This document shows, one piece after another, positions 10,696 through 19,577 of a stretch of 64,000 bases of DNA. A program made the translations under genes and the position numbers. The DNA lies in NCBI RefSeq assembly GCF_008086595.1, contig NZ_RXYA01000015.1, forward strand, positions 62,001-126,000, read 5' to 3'. The stretch comes from Acetobacterium paludosum. GTDB taxonomy: Bacteria; Bacillota; Clostridia; Eubacteriales; Eubacteriaceae. Every line of letters starts with the position of its first letter. The stretch's first letter is position 1. The notes under the pieces were generated by a model. It was not told the DNA's origin. It searched no databases and saw nothing but the letters and a program-made list of their open reading frames with translations.

Positions 10696-11652
10696 ATGCG
10701 AATTGGATTATTAACGAGTGGGGGCGATGCCCCGGGAATGAATGCAACCATCCGGGCTATTGTTCGGACGGCGATTTTTAATAAAATTGAAGTTTATGGA
10801 ATCAACCGAGGTTTTGCAGGTTTATTGGAAGAGGATATCACTCCGCTCAGTGTTTACTCGGTCGCTGATATTCTTCAGCGGGGAGGCACGATTCTCAGAA
10901 CATCAAGAAGTGAATTTTTTGCCACCGATGCGGGAGTTAAAAAAGGTGCTGCGGTTCTCGAAGAATACGGAATTGAACATCTCATTATTATTGGCGGTGA
11001 CGGAAGTATGAACGGCGCCCTGGCACTTCAAAAACTGGGAGTCAATGTGATTGGTGTTCCGGGTACAATTGATAATGATTTAGGCTGCAGTGATAACACC
11101 ATTGGATTTGATACCGCGGTTACCACGGCGCTGGATGCGATCAGTAAAATAAGAGATACCACCTATTCACACAATCGCATCAATGTTGTTCAGGTTATGG
11201 GCAGAAAATGCGGTGATATAGCACTTTATGCAGGACTTTCCGGAGGTGCAGAAGCATTAATTCTGCCGGAAGTTGAAACAGATCTGGATGCTATCTGCGA
11301 GAGACTTCTCCAGGGAAAAGACCGTGGCAAGCTTCACAGCATCGTGATGTTGGCTGAAGGCTGTGGAAATTACCGAGATTATTGCGTAAAGATTGAAGAA
11401 CGCACTCAAGTAACGACAAGAGGAACGAATTTAGGCTATATTCAAAGAGGTGGTTCGCCATCAAATGCGGATAGAATTTTAGCAAGTTTTATGGGTTATA
11501 ATGCCGTGTTGAGTATCATAAAAAAAGAAACAGGACGTATTATTGTTGAACGTTGCGGATCTTATTTGGGCATTCCCATTGATGAAGCACTTAAAATGCC
11601 AAAAATATTCCGACAGGATATTTATGATATGGCATCGGTATTATCCATATGA
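10696..11652 (+). CDS. pfkA: ATP-dependent 6-phosphofructokinase
   Basis: A 318-residue PfkA that converts fructose-6-phosphate to fructose-1,6-bisphosphate in glycolysis. Diagnostic segments are the ATP-binding MRIGLLTSGGDAPGMNA at the N-terminus, IIGGDGSMNGA near residues 98-108, the catalytic PGTIDNDL near 122-129, MGRKCGDIAL, and GYIQRGGSPS near 246-255. The Gly after GGDGS fits the ATP-dependent rather than pyrophosphate-dependent type. Length is normal. The start is right after the dnaE stop, with GGAGG 6-10 bases upstream, so it is part of the dnaE transcript. Confidence 0.95.
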   Translation: MRIGLLTSGGDAPGMNATIRAIVRTAIFNKIEVYGINRGFAGLLEEDITPLSVYSVADILQRGGTILRTSRSEFFATDAGVKKGAAVLEEYGIEHLIIIGGDGSMNGALALQKLGVNVIGVPGTIDNDLGCSDNTIGFDTAVTTALDAISKIRDTTYSHNRINVVQVMGRKCGDIALYAGLSGGAEALILPEVETDLDAICERLLQGKDRGKLHSIVMLAEGCGNYRDYCVKIEERTQVTTRGTNLGYIQRGGSPSNADRILASFMGYNAVLSIIKKETGRIIVERCGSYLGIPIDEALKMPKIFRQDIYDMASVLSI

Positions 11653-11689
11653 TTTAAAAAAAGTCTTGATATAGAAAGAAGGTAAAAAA

Positions 11690-13432
11690 ATGAAAAGAAC
11701 CAAGATTGTATGTACTTTGGGTCCAGCGTCAGATACAAAGGAAATATTAAGAGAGCTGATCCTAAATGGAATGAATGTCGCCCGCTTAAATTTCTCTCAT
11801 GGTTCTCATGAGGAACATTCGGCAAGAATTCAGAGAATTAAAGAGATCCGTAAAGAACTGGGAATACCCGTGGCTATTATGCTGGATACAAAAGGTCCGG
11901 AAATAAGAACCGGGGAATTACTTCAGGGAAAAGTTGAACTGGAAGCTGGAAAAACGGTCGCTTTAACGACTGAAAACATTTTGGGAGATGAAAAGCGATT
12001 CAGCATTTCTTATGACAATCTTCCCAGTGAAGTATCAGTGGGATGTAGAATTCTCATTGATGACGGGTTGATTCAGCTTGAAGTAGAAGACGTTCAGGGA
12101 ACTGAAATTAGCTGTCGAATATTAAACGGGGGAACCTTAGGTAATAAAAAAAGTATCAATCTTCCTGCGGTAAACATCGAATTGCCAGCTTTGACTAAAA
12201 AAGATGAAGAAGATATTATTTTTGGAATCAAACAAAAAGTGGATTTTGTTGCTGCTTCATTTGTTAGAAAACCGAAAGATGTTTTAGAAATCAGAAGAGT
12301 GTTGGAACAAAACGGCGGCGGTGGTATTAATATTATATCGAAGATAGAAAATCGAGAAGGAGTCAAAAAAATTGACCAGATTCTTAATGTTTCAGATGGA
12401 ATAATGGTTGCCAGAGGAGATCTGGGGGTTGAAATACCGGCGGAAGAAGTGCCATTGGTACAGAAAAGTATTATCAGGAAATGTAATCTGGTTGGGAAAC
12501 CGGTGATAACAGCGACACAGATGCTTGATTCGATGATGCGTAATCCCAGACCGACTCGGGCAGAAGTTGGGGATGTCGCAAACGCAGTGTTTGATGGAAC
12601 CGATGCGGTTATGCTTTCGGGCGAAACGGCGGCGGGATCTTACCCCATAGAATCAGTAAAAACAATGTGCAATATTGTCGTTAAAAGCGAAAATTCCGAA
12701 GAATATGCCAGGCGGAAAAAACCGGAACACGGAGAACTGACCACCACCAATGCAGTGAGCGAAGGGGCTTGCCAAATTGCCGATCAGCTCAATGCGCAAT
12801 CCATTATTGCGGCAACATCATCTGGCCATACAGCGCGAATGATTTCAAAATATCGTCCGGATTGCCAGATCCTGGCAGTGACAGATAAGGTGACGACGGT
12901 TCGACGTCTGGCTTTGGTTTGGGGCGTTGATTGTATTTATACACCCGAGTTTGGAGATACCGACAGCATGATCATGGATGCTGTTGAAAAGGCTGTTGAG
13001 CAGGGGTATGTAAAATTTGGAGATATAGCAATTGTTGCGGCCGGAGTACCACTGGGCGTTCAGGGTAATACCAATATCATAAAAGTTCATACCGTTGGTA
13101 ATGCAATCATGACTGGCGTTGGCATCGGAAAAAAACCGGTTACTGGTTATGCTAAGATTATAACAGCAGTCAATACTGACGATTTTATTGAAGGTGATAT
13201 TCTCGTTGTAAAATCTCTGATACCAGAGATCAGTCATATTCTTCATATGGCTTCAGCGATTATTACCGAAGAAGGCGGGCTAAGTTCAGAAGGTGCGATT
13301 GCCGGACTTCATTATGACATTCCGGTCATTGTTAATGTTTCAAATGCATTGAAAATTATCGAGCATGGCAAGTTGATTTCCCTTGATCCAAAACGTGGAA
13401 TTATTTACCAGGGAAGAGTGCAAATGATTTAA
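11690..13432 (+). CDS. pyk: Pyruvate kinase with extra C-terminal PEP-utiliser domain
   Basis: A 580-residue pyruvate kinase, converting phosphoenolpyruvate and ADP to pyruvate and ATP. Visible are MKRTKIVCTLGPAS, the substrate segment IMLDTKGPEIRTG, the catalytic region ISKIENREGV, MVARGDLGVEIPAEEVP and ITATQMLDSMMRNPRPTRAE. Beyond the usual roughly 470 residues is a swivelling PEP-utiliser-like domain with EEGGLSSEGAIAGLHYDIPV, as in Bacillus pyruvate kinase. It follows pfkA by 37 bases. The two glycolytic kinases are therefore coexpressed with the polymerase. Confidence 0.95.
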   Translation: MKRTKIVCTLGPASDTKEILRELILNGMNVARLNFSHGSHEEHSARIQRIKEIRKELGIPVAIMLDTKGPEIRTGELLQGKVELEAGKTVALTTENILGDEKRFSISYDNLPSEVSVGCRILIDDGLIQLEVEDVQGTEISCRILNGGTLGNKKSINLPAVNIELPALTKKDEEDIIFGIKQKVDFVAASFVRKPKDVLEIRRVLEQNGGGGINIISKIENREGVKKIDQILNVSDGIMVARGDLGVEIPAEEVPLVQKSIIRKCNLVGKPVITATQMLDSMMRNPRPTRAEVGDVANAVFDGTDAVMLSGETAAGSYPIESVKTMCNIVVKSENSEEYARRKKPEHGELTTTNAVSEGACQIADQLNAQSIIAATSSGHTARMISKYRPDCQILAVTDKVTTVRRLALVWGVDCIYTPEFGDTDSMIMDAVEKAVEQGYVKFGDIAIVAAGVPLGVQGNTNIIKVHTVGNAIMTGVGIGKKPVTGYAKIITAVNTDDFIEGDILVVKSLIPEISHILHMASAIITEEGGLSSEGAIAGLHYDIPVIVNVSNALKIIEHGKLISLDPKRGIIYQGRVQMI

Positions 13433-13450
13433 ACAGATTAGTCTGAATAT

Positions 13451-13548
13451 AAAAAAGCCTTTCTATTATTCATTGATGTGCATCAAGGCGAACACCCAAA
13501 GGGTGTCCGATCTGGGCATGACACGGATAATAATAGAAAGGCTTTTTA
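13451..13548. terminator. Long-armed bidirectional terminator with structured loop
   Basis: Perfect 19-bp arms (13452-13470 and 13529-13547), A-rich at one end and T-rich at the other, lie between the convergent pyk and lipoprotein genes, so the element can end both transcripts. The 58-base loop holds its own small hairpins, GATGTGCATC and ACACCC/GGGTGT, which is unusual for a plain terminator. Confidence 0.85.
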
Positions 13549-13563
13549 TCGTTTGTTTAGGTA

Positions 13564-14694
13564 CTAATCGATTTTATACATAATTTGATAGGTTTGAGAA
13601 GGGACACTATCTACGGTAGAATTTGTGCTGGCAGCATTTGTTTCTGCTGAAAAATACAGAATTGATTTATTTGGATGACAAAACACCTGCGAGCTTAATT
13701 TCAAAGGAGCTGTAACCTGGAGGGGATTATCACCGTTGGTATCCATGACCCAAATTGACTGTGATTGAGAATCATAATTGGGTGAATACTGGGTGTAAAT
13801 AATATTTTCACCATTTGGAGTAAATTTCACAGTTCCAAAATGACCGGTTGCAATTGTTGATGATTTAATATCACTGGTTTTCCAAGTGCCGATGCTTTGT
13901 GATTCACCACCGTTTTTTATAAAAATCACTTGATTTGTAACATCATTAATATCAAAACTATTTACATTTTCCGCGATTAAACTTGGCGACAATTCGAGGG
14001 AATCATCTTTTATTTTAGCATAGTACAGATTCGTCTTTTCTTCTTTAATAGGATCATAAGCGATAAACACAAAACCCTGGGCATCTTCAATATAATTGAT
14101 GGATAGAATAGGATAATCCCGAAGCGTTTTGTAAACAGTGCGGTTTCCTTCGTTATCAGCCAAAACAAGTTCATTATTATTGTTGCTATAAACGACTTGA
14201 TTCGATTCATTGGTACTGAAAAACTGATTGACATTTTCTTCAGGATTTGAGATAGTACGGGTGATGTTTTTATTGATGTCCGTCCATAAAAGTTGACTGT
14301 CCAAGTTTCCGGAATTTGGTTCAATCGTTTTTTCGATATAATAGATACCGGTATCATTGGCATCATAAAGCGCTGATAACTCATGTTTATCTGAATTGAC
14401 AAATGAAGACAATTGCTGAGTATCGGTATTAAAGGTATCGATATTAAAGGTTGTTCCGCTATTGAGGATGATCAAATTATTTCCGTTATTGGTAATATCT
14501 TGAACGACACCGGACGAAATAACATTAAAAGATTGGATGCTGATTTTCTGAGGAGACCGAATTCCAGAGAAAATGCCTTCTTTAAGGACCACCGGGACAT
14601 TAACTGGAATAAATAAATTTTGACAGCCGCTGGCAAACAATGCGATCATGATGATAAAAGCAAGGAAAAGGCTCTTATTCTTTAGGCTTTTCAT
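13564..14694 (-). CDS. Lipoprotein, predicted beta-propeller-like, after a histidine kinase
   Basis: A 376-residue secreted lipoprotein with signal peptide and lipobox FASGC near residue 25. The body is a series of short beta-rich segments such as NLIILNSGTTFNIDTFNTD, GIYYIEKTIEPNSG, SIWVMDTNGDNPLQVTAPLK, typical of TolB/WD-type repeats, though I cannot count blades. I chose ATG 14694: the earlier in-frame ATG lies inside the GGAGGTGAT ribosome-binding site. It overlaps the kinase gene end by 20 bases, so it is coupled to the two-component system and may be a surface target or sensor partner. Function unknown. Confidence 0.75.
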   Translation of the reverse strand: MKSLKNKSLFLAFIIMIALFASGCQNLFIPVNVPVVLKEGIFSGIRSPQKISIQSFNVISSGVVQDITNNGNNLIILNSGTTFNIDTFNTDTQQLSSFVNSDKHELSALYDANDTGIYYIEKTIEPNSGNLDSQLLWTDINKNITRTISNPEENVNQFFSTNESNQVVYSNNNNELVLADNEGNRTVYKTLRDYPILSINYIEDAQGFVFIAYDPIKEEKTNLYYAKIKDDSLELSPSLIAENVNSFDINDVTNQVIFIKNGGESQSIGTWKTSDIKSSTIATGHFGTVKFTPNGENIIYTQYSPNYDSQSQSIWVMDTNGDNPLQVTAPLKLSSQVFCHPNKSILYFSAETNAASTNSTVDSVPSQTYQIMYKID

Positions 14695-16480
14695 TTTTAT
14701 CACCTCCATATATTAAAACGGATAAAATGGGAAGGGTTACAATAATATTAGTTCCTTCGCCAACCTGGCTGACAATTTCAATTTTACCCTCATGTTTTTC
14801 AACAATCTGTTTAACAATATAAAGTCCAAGCCCTGAGCCGCCCTCACCGGGTCCCCGGGACCGATCTTCTTCAACTCGATAAAAGGCATTAAAAATACGT
14901 TGCTGCTCAATTTCTGCGATTCCGGGGCCATAATCACGAATGGATACGACAATGTGGTCCTCTTCCAGGGTGGAAATAACATCAATAATGTCACCGTTAT
15001 TTGAATATTTAATGGCATTGTGAAGAATGTTTATAAATACCTGCTGAAGCCGGTCATAGTCACCGAGAATTTCAGGAAGGTCATCAGAAATATAATTAAT
15101 TTGGATATCAGATTGAGTTGCCTTAATTTGCATCTGTTCAACGACTTCAGAAATTAAAACAACAATATTTAAGTTCGTTTTTTTAAAATCAAATTCGGCC
15201 TTGTCAAGTTTATTTACATTCAGCAAATTATCGACAAGACGAAGAAGACGATGGCCTTCACGGTTGATTGTGTTTAATGAGCGGTTTATTATTTCTGGAT
15301 CAGCAACCTGTCTTCGCGTCAGCATATCGGTATACCCGATAATGGTTGTTAAAGGCGTGCGCAATTCGTGAGAAACACTACTGATAAACTTCCGCTGTTC
15401 GTCTTGAAGGTGCCGGGCAGCTGTCATATTACGGATTATGATCAAATAGTTTTCTTCAAAACCTTTTTCTCGAATAGGACTTCCGATCAGTAAAAGATTA
15501 CGATTATTACAATCAATTTCTTCTGAAATATGGTTTTTCCCATTTTTCAGACTGTCAAAAATATCCCGCAAGAATGATTGATACTGAAAATCATAAATCG
15601 TTTTTGGATTGCTGACATTGAAATAAGTTTTTATATAACTGTTTGAAGTAATGATATTTCCGTTTTTGTCAATAGCCAACAAACCATCATCAATCGATGC
15701 GAGTACCCCGGCAAGTCGTTTTCTTTCTGATTCCAGCTGAAGAATGACATTGTTAATATTGGTAATCATGCCATTGAAAGCTTGTGTTAAATCACCGATT
15801 TCATCAGAATGCTTATAGTAAATAGTCAGATTAAAGTTCCCATTATTGATTGCTTTGGAAATCTTTGTTAAATCTTTAATCGGTTGAAAAAAATGTTTGG
15901 AAAAAATCGTCGTTACCAGTACCAACACAAAAAGACCAATGAGTCCGCCGATTGCAAAAAGGATACTGGTGATATGAAGAAAAGTATCCAGTTCATGCAT
16001 GGGATATAGAAAACCGATGTACCCCACTATCGAGTTATCAATATTAATGGGAGCGACATAATAGGCAACGCTGGCGTTGTTCACGGACTTCAAAGTAAAC
16101 ACCGGGGAAGACTGGGCTTTAGACAAATTTATTTCGGTATCTAGGGTATTTGTATTGCTTAGGTCAACCGAATCAGCAATAAGGGATCCACTGGTATCAA
16201 AAAGCAAAACGCGATTATTTTCATTAACAGCGATATTTTTACATAAGTAAAGACCATTTGCGGAAAAACGATTCATTAGCGAATCAGAATCCGAGGAGTC
16301 TTTGAGCGCTTGATCAATATATAAAGTAGTGTCTTGAGTCATTTCCAACAGGTTATTTTTTGCTTGATTTATATAATAATAAGAGGTTCCTTGAAAGACA
16401 CAAAATACAACAATTAGAAATGCAAAAGCAAAAAGAAAAATGTTGTAGATGATCATTCTTTTTCGGTAGCTCAGATGCAT
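14675..16480 (-). CDS. Membrane sensor histidine kinase (HAMP-PAS-HisKA-HATPase)
   Basis: A 601-residue PhoR/WalK-like kinase. One N-terminal membrane helix (about 9-31), an extracytoplasmic sensor region, a second helix (about 170-192), HAMP, a PAS-like region (about 255-355), then the H-box ISSVSHELRTPLTTIIGYTD with phospho-His near 371. The ATPase domain follows with the N-box HNAIKYSNNG, DYGPGIA, and GEGGSGLGLYIVKQ. All catalytic boxes are present. Its ATG overlaps the response regulator stop (ATGA), so the pair is translated together. The signal is unknown. Confidence 0.9.
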   Translation of the reverse strand: MHLSYRKRMIIYNIFLFAFAFLIVVFCVFQGTSYYYINQAKNNLLEMTQDTTLYIDQALKDSSDSDSLMNRFSANGLYLCKNIAVNENNRVLLFDTSGSLIADSVDLSNTNTLDTEINLSKAQSSPVFTLKSVNNASVAYYVAPINIDNSIVGYIGFLYPMHELDTFLHITSILFAIGGLIGLFVLVLVTTIFSKHFFQPIKDLTKISKAINNGNFNLTIYYKHSDEIGDLTQAFNGMITNINNVILQLESERKRLAGVLASIDDGLLAIDKNGNIITSNSYIKTYFNVSNPKTIYDFQYQSFLRDIFDSLKNGKNHISEEIDCNNRNLLLIGSPIREKGFEENYLIIIRNMTAARHLQDEQRKFISSVSHELRTPLTTIIGYTDMLTRRQVADPEIINRSLNTINREGHRLLRLVDNLLNVNKLDKAEFDFKKTNLNIVVLISEVVEQMQIKATQSDIQINYISDDLPEILGDYDRLQQVFINILHNAIKYSNNGDIIDVISTLEEDHIVVSIRDYGPGIAEIEQQRIFNAFYRVEEDRSRGPGEGGSGLGLYIVKQIVEKHEGKIEIVSQVGEGTNIIVTLPILSVLIYGGDKNEKPKE

Positions 16481-17166
16481 TAGAGCTTCCTCATTTTATA
16501 TCCAATTCCAAATACCGTTTGGATGTATTTGTTTCCTTGGCTATCAATTTTTCGTCGAATTCTCTGAACATGCATGTCAACGGTTCTGGTATCGCCATAG
16601 TAATCATAGCCCCAGATTTTCTCAAGAAGCGTATCCCGAGGGAAGACCTGCTCAAGATTTGAAGCAAGCAGGAAAAGCAGCTCAAATTCTTTTGGCGTTA
16701 AATGGATTTCTTTTCCTTCCAGCAAAACCATACGTTCATCAGCATAAATGCTCAGGTCGCCGTTCGTTAATAGAGAATCTTGTTTTTTAGGTTCAATTAC
16801 AATGGCTGAGCGTCTCAAATGAGCTTTAATTCTGGCTAAAAGTTCCCGATTGTCAAATGGTTTGGTAAGATAGTCGTCGGCTCCGAGTTCCAACCCCAAA
16901 ACCTTATCGATGATGTCGGTTTTGGCAGTTAAAAGAATAATGGGAACACCTAACTGCGGACAAAGTTCCCGGCAAACATCATAACCATTTTTTTTAGGAA
17001 GCATAATATCCAAGACAATCAGATCAGGGTGAATAGCTAATGCTTTTTCGACCGCTTCTACACCATCATACGCCGTTTCAACCTGATATCCTTCGAACTC
17101 AAGTTCTAATTTTATTAAATCAACAATAGATGCTTCATCATCTACGACGAGTATTTTTTCATTCAT
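16480..17166 (-). CDS. OmpR/PhoB-family response regulator
   Basis: A 228-residue regulator with a receiver domain (acidic pair at residues 9-10, phospho-acceptor Asp53 in LIVLDIMLP, Lys in YLTKPF) and a C-terminal winged-helix DNA-binding domain ending RTVDMHVQRIRRKID...VFGIGYKMRKL. It is the cognate partner of the overlapping histidine kinase. The start follows only a weak AGTAGG site. The upstream gene on the same strand is 42 bases away, so it may share a transcript with the TtcA-like gene or use its own promoter. Confidence 0.92.
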   Translation of the reverse strand: MNEKILVVDDEASIVDLIKLELEFEGYQVETAYDGVEAVEKALAIHPDLIVLDIMLPKKNGYDVCRELCPQLGVPIILLTAKTDIIDKVLGLELGADDYLTKPFDNRELLARIKAHLRRSAIVIEPKKQDSLLTNGDLSIYADERMVLLEGKEIHLTPKEFELLFLLASNLEQVFPRDTLLEKIWGYDYYGDTRTVDMHVQRIRRKIDSQGNKYIQTVFGIGYKMRKL

Positions 17167-17208
17167 TTTAGTGCCTACTTTCTAGTTTTTAGTTTAATGC
17201 TAAATCGT

Positions 17209-17919
17209 TTAAAACCAAAGATTTAATTGTTCTTTATTTTGAATAGCCCCTAAAACCCGATCATCGAGATCAGGTATCGTTTTACGAAGATCCTTAATCA
17301 TGTTTTTGATATCCGCCCGTTTGGTGAATCCATTGGCGGGACAGGTGCTTTCGATCACGGGAAGATTTTTTATTTTAAAGTAACTAATGATATCCCGTTC
17401 TTTAACAAAAATTAAAGGACGGATAAGGGTGATCGCTTTTCGATCCAAATAGGTCACCGGGGAAAAAGTATTGATTCTACCCTCATAAAAGAGACTGAGA
17501 AAAAAGGTTTCAATGGCATCATCAGCGTGGTGTCCAAGCGCAATGGTTCGGCAGTTTTGTTCAAGCGCTAAGTCGTGGAGAGCGCCGCGCTTCATTCGCG
17601 CACAAAGGGAACAGGGGTTTTTCTCGTGTCTTTCCTTAAATACAATGGGACCGATAGCTGTTTTTTTTATGGTGTAGGGTACATCCAGACTTGCACACAA
17701 AGCAACTAAGGGAGAAAGATCCATTCCGCCAAAACCCATATCTAAAGTGATTCCTTCAAGTTCAAAAGGAACCGGAGAAAAGGTCTGGAAGCGTTTCATC
17801 GCAACTAGGAGAGCTGTGCTGTCCTTACCGCCGGACAAACCGATGGCGATGCGATCGCCAGGTTTGATCATTTCGTATTTTTCGACCCCGCGACGAAGCG
17901 GTCCAAGAATTTTTTTCAT
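17209..17919 (-). CDS. TtcA-like PP-loop ATPase, probable tRNA sulfurtransferase
   Basis: A 236-residue PP-loop protein: IGLSGGKDSTALL (about residues 27-39) is the ATP pyrophosphatase motif, CSLCARMKR supplies a CxxC pair, and a later Cys sits in STCPANGF. GHHADDAIETFFLS matches the TtcA/TilS family. TtcA makes 2-thiocytidine in tRNA using an Fe-S cluster held by Cys residues. I chose ATG 17919 because it follows AGGAGAA closely; the ATG 18 bases upstream overlaps that site. Exact tRNA target is not certain. Confidence 0.8.
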   Translation of the reverse strand: MKKILGPLRRGVEKYEMIKPGDRIAIGLSGGKDSTALLVAMKRFQTFSPVPFELEGITLDMGFGGMDLSPLVALCASLDVPYTIKKTAIGPIVFKERHEKNPCSLCARMKRGALHDLALEQNCRTIALGHHADDAIETFFLSLFYEGRINTFSPVTYLDRKAITLIRPLIFVKERDIISYFKIKNLPVIESTCPANGFTKRADIKNMIKDLRKTIPDLDDRVLGAIQNKEQLNLWF

Positions 17920-17983
17920 AAAGATTCTCCTGTTCATTCAGATGTCCGATACCATTCTTTTTGGAAGGGTTGCTTTTCAACAC

Positions 17984-18012
17984 TTGTCAAAAAATTCTTT
18001 CGAAGGTACAAT
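17984..18012 (+). promoter_or_regulatory. Sigma-A promoter upstream of the M24 peptidase gene
   Basis: TTGTCA (17984-17989), a 17-base spacer and TACAAT (18007-18012) form a good vegetative promoter about 125 bases before the TTG start at 18137. Confidence 0.65.
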
Positions 18013-18136
18013 AAATAGCAAAAGACATCCTGAGGTTATTTTAACATTTAATGAGAGAGATTAAAAGGGGATTATCTTTTATAAAGCAGTCATTTTATCA
18101 AATTATTGATTTAATTAAAAATTCAGGAGGAAAAAA

Positions 18137-19327
18137 TTGGCGTTAATACAAAGCTTTTATATTAATAACCGAAAAAAAGTTGGCGAACAGCAGGAAAAAA
18201 ACAGCATCGCTATAGTGTTTTCGGGCAGAGCAGTTGAGATGTCGTTGGACGAAGACTATCCTTTTTTTGCCAGCAACAACTTTTATTATCTAACCGGTAT
18301 TAGGGAACCCAATGTGGTTTTGATTATAAAAAAAGATATGGATGGCCTTGTAACCGAGAAATTATTTATCGAAGAAGCCGATCCATTTAAGGAAAAATGG
18401 GTTGGAAAAAAAATTGATAAAGAACAGGCGCAAGGATTATCGGGTATTGAAGTAATTGACTACAGCAAAAATTTGGCAAAAGAAATAGGCGAGGTTGATG
18501 AAGTTGATTCGGCTAAGTTGTTATATTTTGATTTTAAAATACCTGAACATCAGAGTTTTAAAACCAAAGATGAAAATGTCCAGAAGTTCTTAAAACAATG
18601 CAAGTTAAGGGATTTGCACCCCATTCTTGCAAAGATGCGGATGATAAAAACACCTGCAGAGATTGTGGCAATAAAAAAAGCCAACGCCATGACAAAAGAA
18701 GGCTTCAAAGAAATGCGGACGTTGATTAAGCCTGGTATTTATGAATACGAACTCGCTGCCTTTTTTGAATATTTTCTAAAAAAAGCAGGCGCTGATGGAC
18801 TTGCCTTTGAAAGTATTGTTGCATCAGGAAAAAATGCCACGACTCTCCATTATGTGTCAAATCACGCCAAACTAAAAGCGGGAGACCTGATTCTTTTTGA
18901 TCTGGGAGCAAGAGTTAATGGTTATTGCGGAGACATTAGCCGAACCCTTGCTGTGAATGGAGAGATGACATTTATCCAAGAAAAAATTGTTCGCATGGTA
19001 GAATCTGTGCAGAAAGAAATGTTTTTGGCCTATAAGCCCGGAGCGGTCATGAAAAAGCTCCAAGGATTAGCAAAAGATTTGTTCCTGGAAAAATGCTGTG
19101 ATGCCGGCTTTATTCCTAAAAATCAGGATATCACTGAATTTTACTATCATGGAATTGGCCATTCTTTAGGTTTGGATACGCATGATTTGTGTCCCGCCGG
19201 TGATTTGGTCTTAAAACCAGGCATGGTTTTGACCGTGGAACCCGGTTTATACATGGACAAGCTTGGCATCGGTGTTCGGATTGAAGATGATGTAGTGATC
19301 ACGGCGAATGGTTGTGAAGTATTATAA
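18137..19327 (+). CDS. M24-family Xaa-Pro aminopeptidase
   Basis: A 396-residue protein with an N-terminal AMP_N-type domain (DEDYPFFASNNFYYLTGI) and a C-terminal pita-bread M24 peptidase domain. The five metal ligands are in place: Asp near 255 (LILFDLG), Asp near 266 (GDISRT), His near 342 (YYHGIGHSLG), Glu near 373 (VEPGLY) and Glu near 386 (GVRIEDDV). It removes N-terminal residues ahead of proline, cytoplasmically since no signal peptide is present. The start is TTG 18137, placed 8 bases after AGGAGG; no ATG gives a complete AMP_N domain. Confidence 0.9.
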   Translation: MALIQSFYINNRKKVGEQQEKNSIAIVFSGRAVEMSLDEDYPFFASNNFYYLTGIREPNVVLIIKKDMDGLVTEKLFIEEADPFKEKWVGKKIDKEQAQGLSGIEVIDYSKNLAKEIGEVDEVDSAKLLYFDFKIPEHQSFKTKDENVQKFLKQCKLRDLHPILAKMRMIKTPAEIVAIKKANAMTKEGFKEMRTLIKPGIYEYELAAFFEYFLKKAGADGLAFESIVASGKNATTLHYVSNHAKLKAGDLILFDLGARVNGYCGDISRTLAVNGEMTFIQEKIVRMVESVQKEMFLAYKPGAVMKKLQGLAKDLFLEKCCDAGFIPKNQDITEFYYHGIGHSLGLDTHDLCPAGDLVLKPGMVLTVEPGLYMDKLGIGVRIEDDVVITANGCEVL

Positions 19328-19335
19328 AAAAAACG

Positions 19336-19364
19336 TTGACATCGGAAAAGTTGAAGTGTATCAT
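19336..19364 (+). promoter_or_regulatory. metK promoter
   Basis: TTGACA (19336-19341), 17-base spacer, TATCAT (19359-19364): a near-consensus sigma-A promoter. The predicted transcript start falls just before the SAM riboswitch. Confidence 0.8.
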
Positions 19365-19387
19365 TTAAAAAAGTAATTGAATATTTA

Positions 19388-19530
19388 CCTATCCAGAGAG
19401 GTGGAGGGACAGGCCCTATGAAACCCGGCAACCAGCGCAAGCATGGTGCCAATACCTGCGAATTTCTGCAAGTTCGCAATGATGGGATTTAATGTAAATC
19501 ATTAACCTCGTCAAAAGACGAGGCTTTTTT
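19388..19530 (+). promoter_or_regulatory. SAM-I (S-box) riboswitch with terminator
   Basis: The aptamer 19388-19486 carries the S-box signatures CAGAGAGGTGGAGGGAC, GGCCCTATGAAACCCGGCAA and GGTGCCAATACCTGC, closed by P1 arms CCTATC/GATGGG. The expression platform is a terminator CCTCGTC-AAAA-GACGAGG plus six T (19506-19530). Bound S-adenosylmethionine should switch metK off, so the enzyme is made only when its product is low. Confidence 0.97.
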
Positions 19531-19577
19531 GATATCGGGTAAATAGACGTTACATTATTATTCAAAAGGAGAAACAG

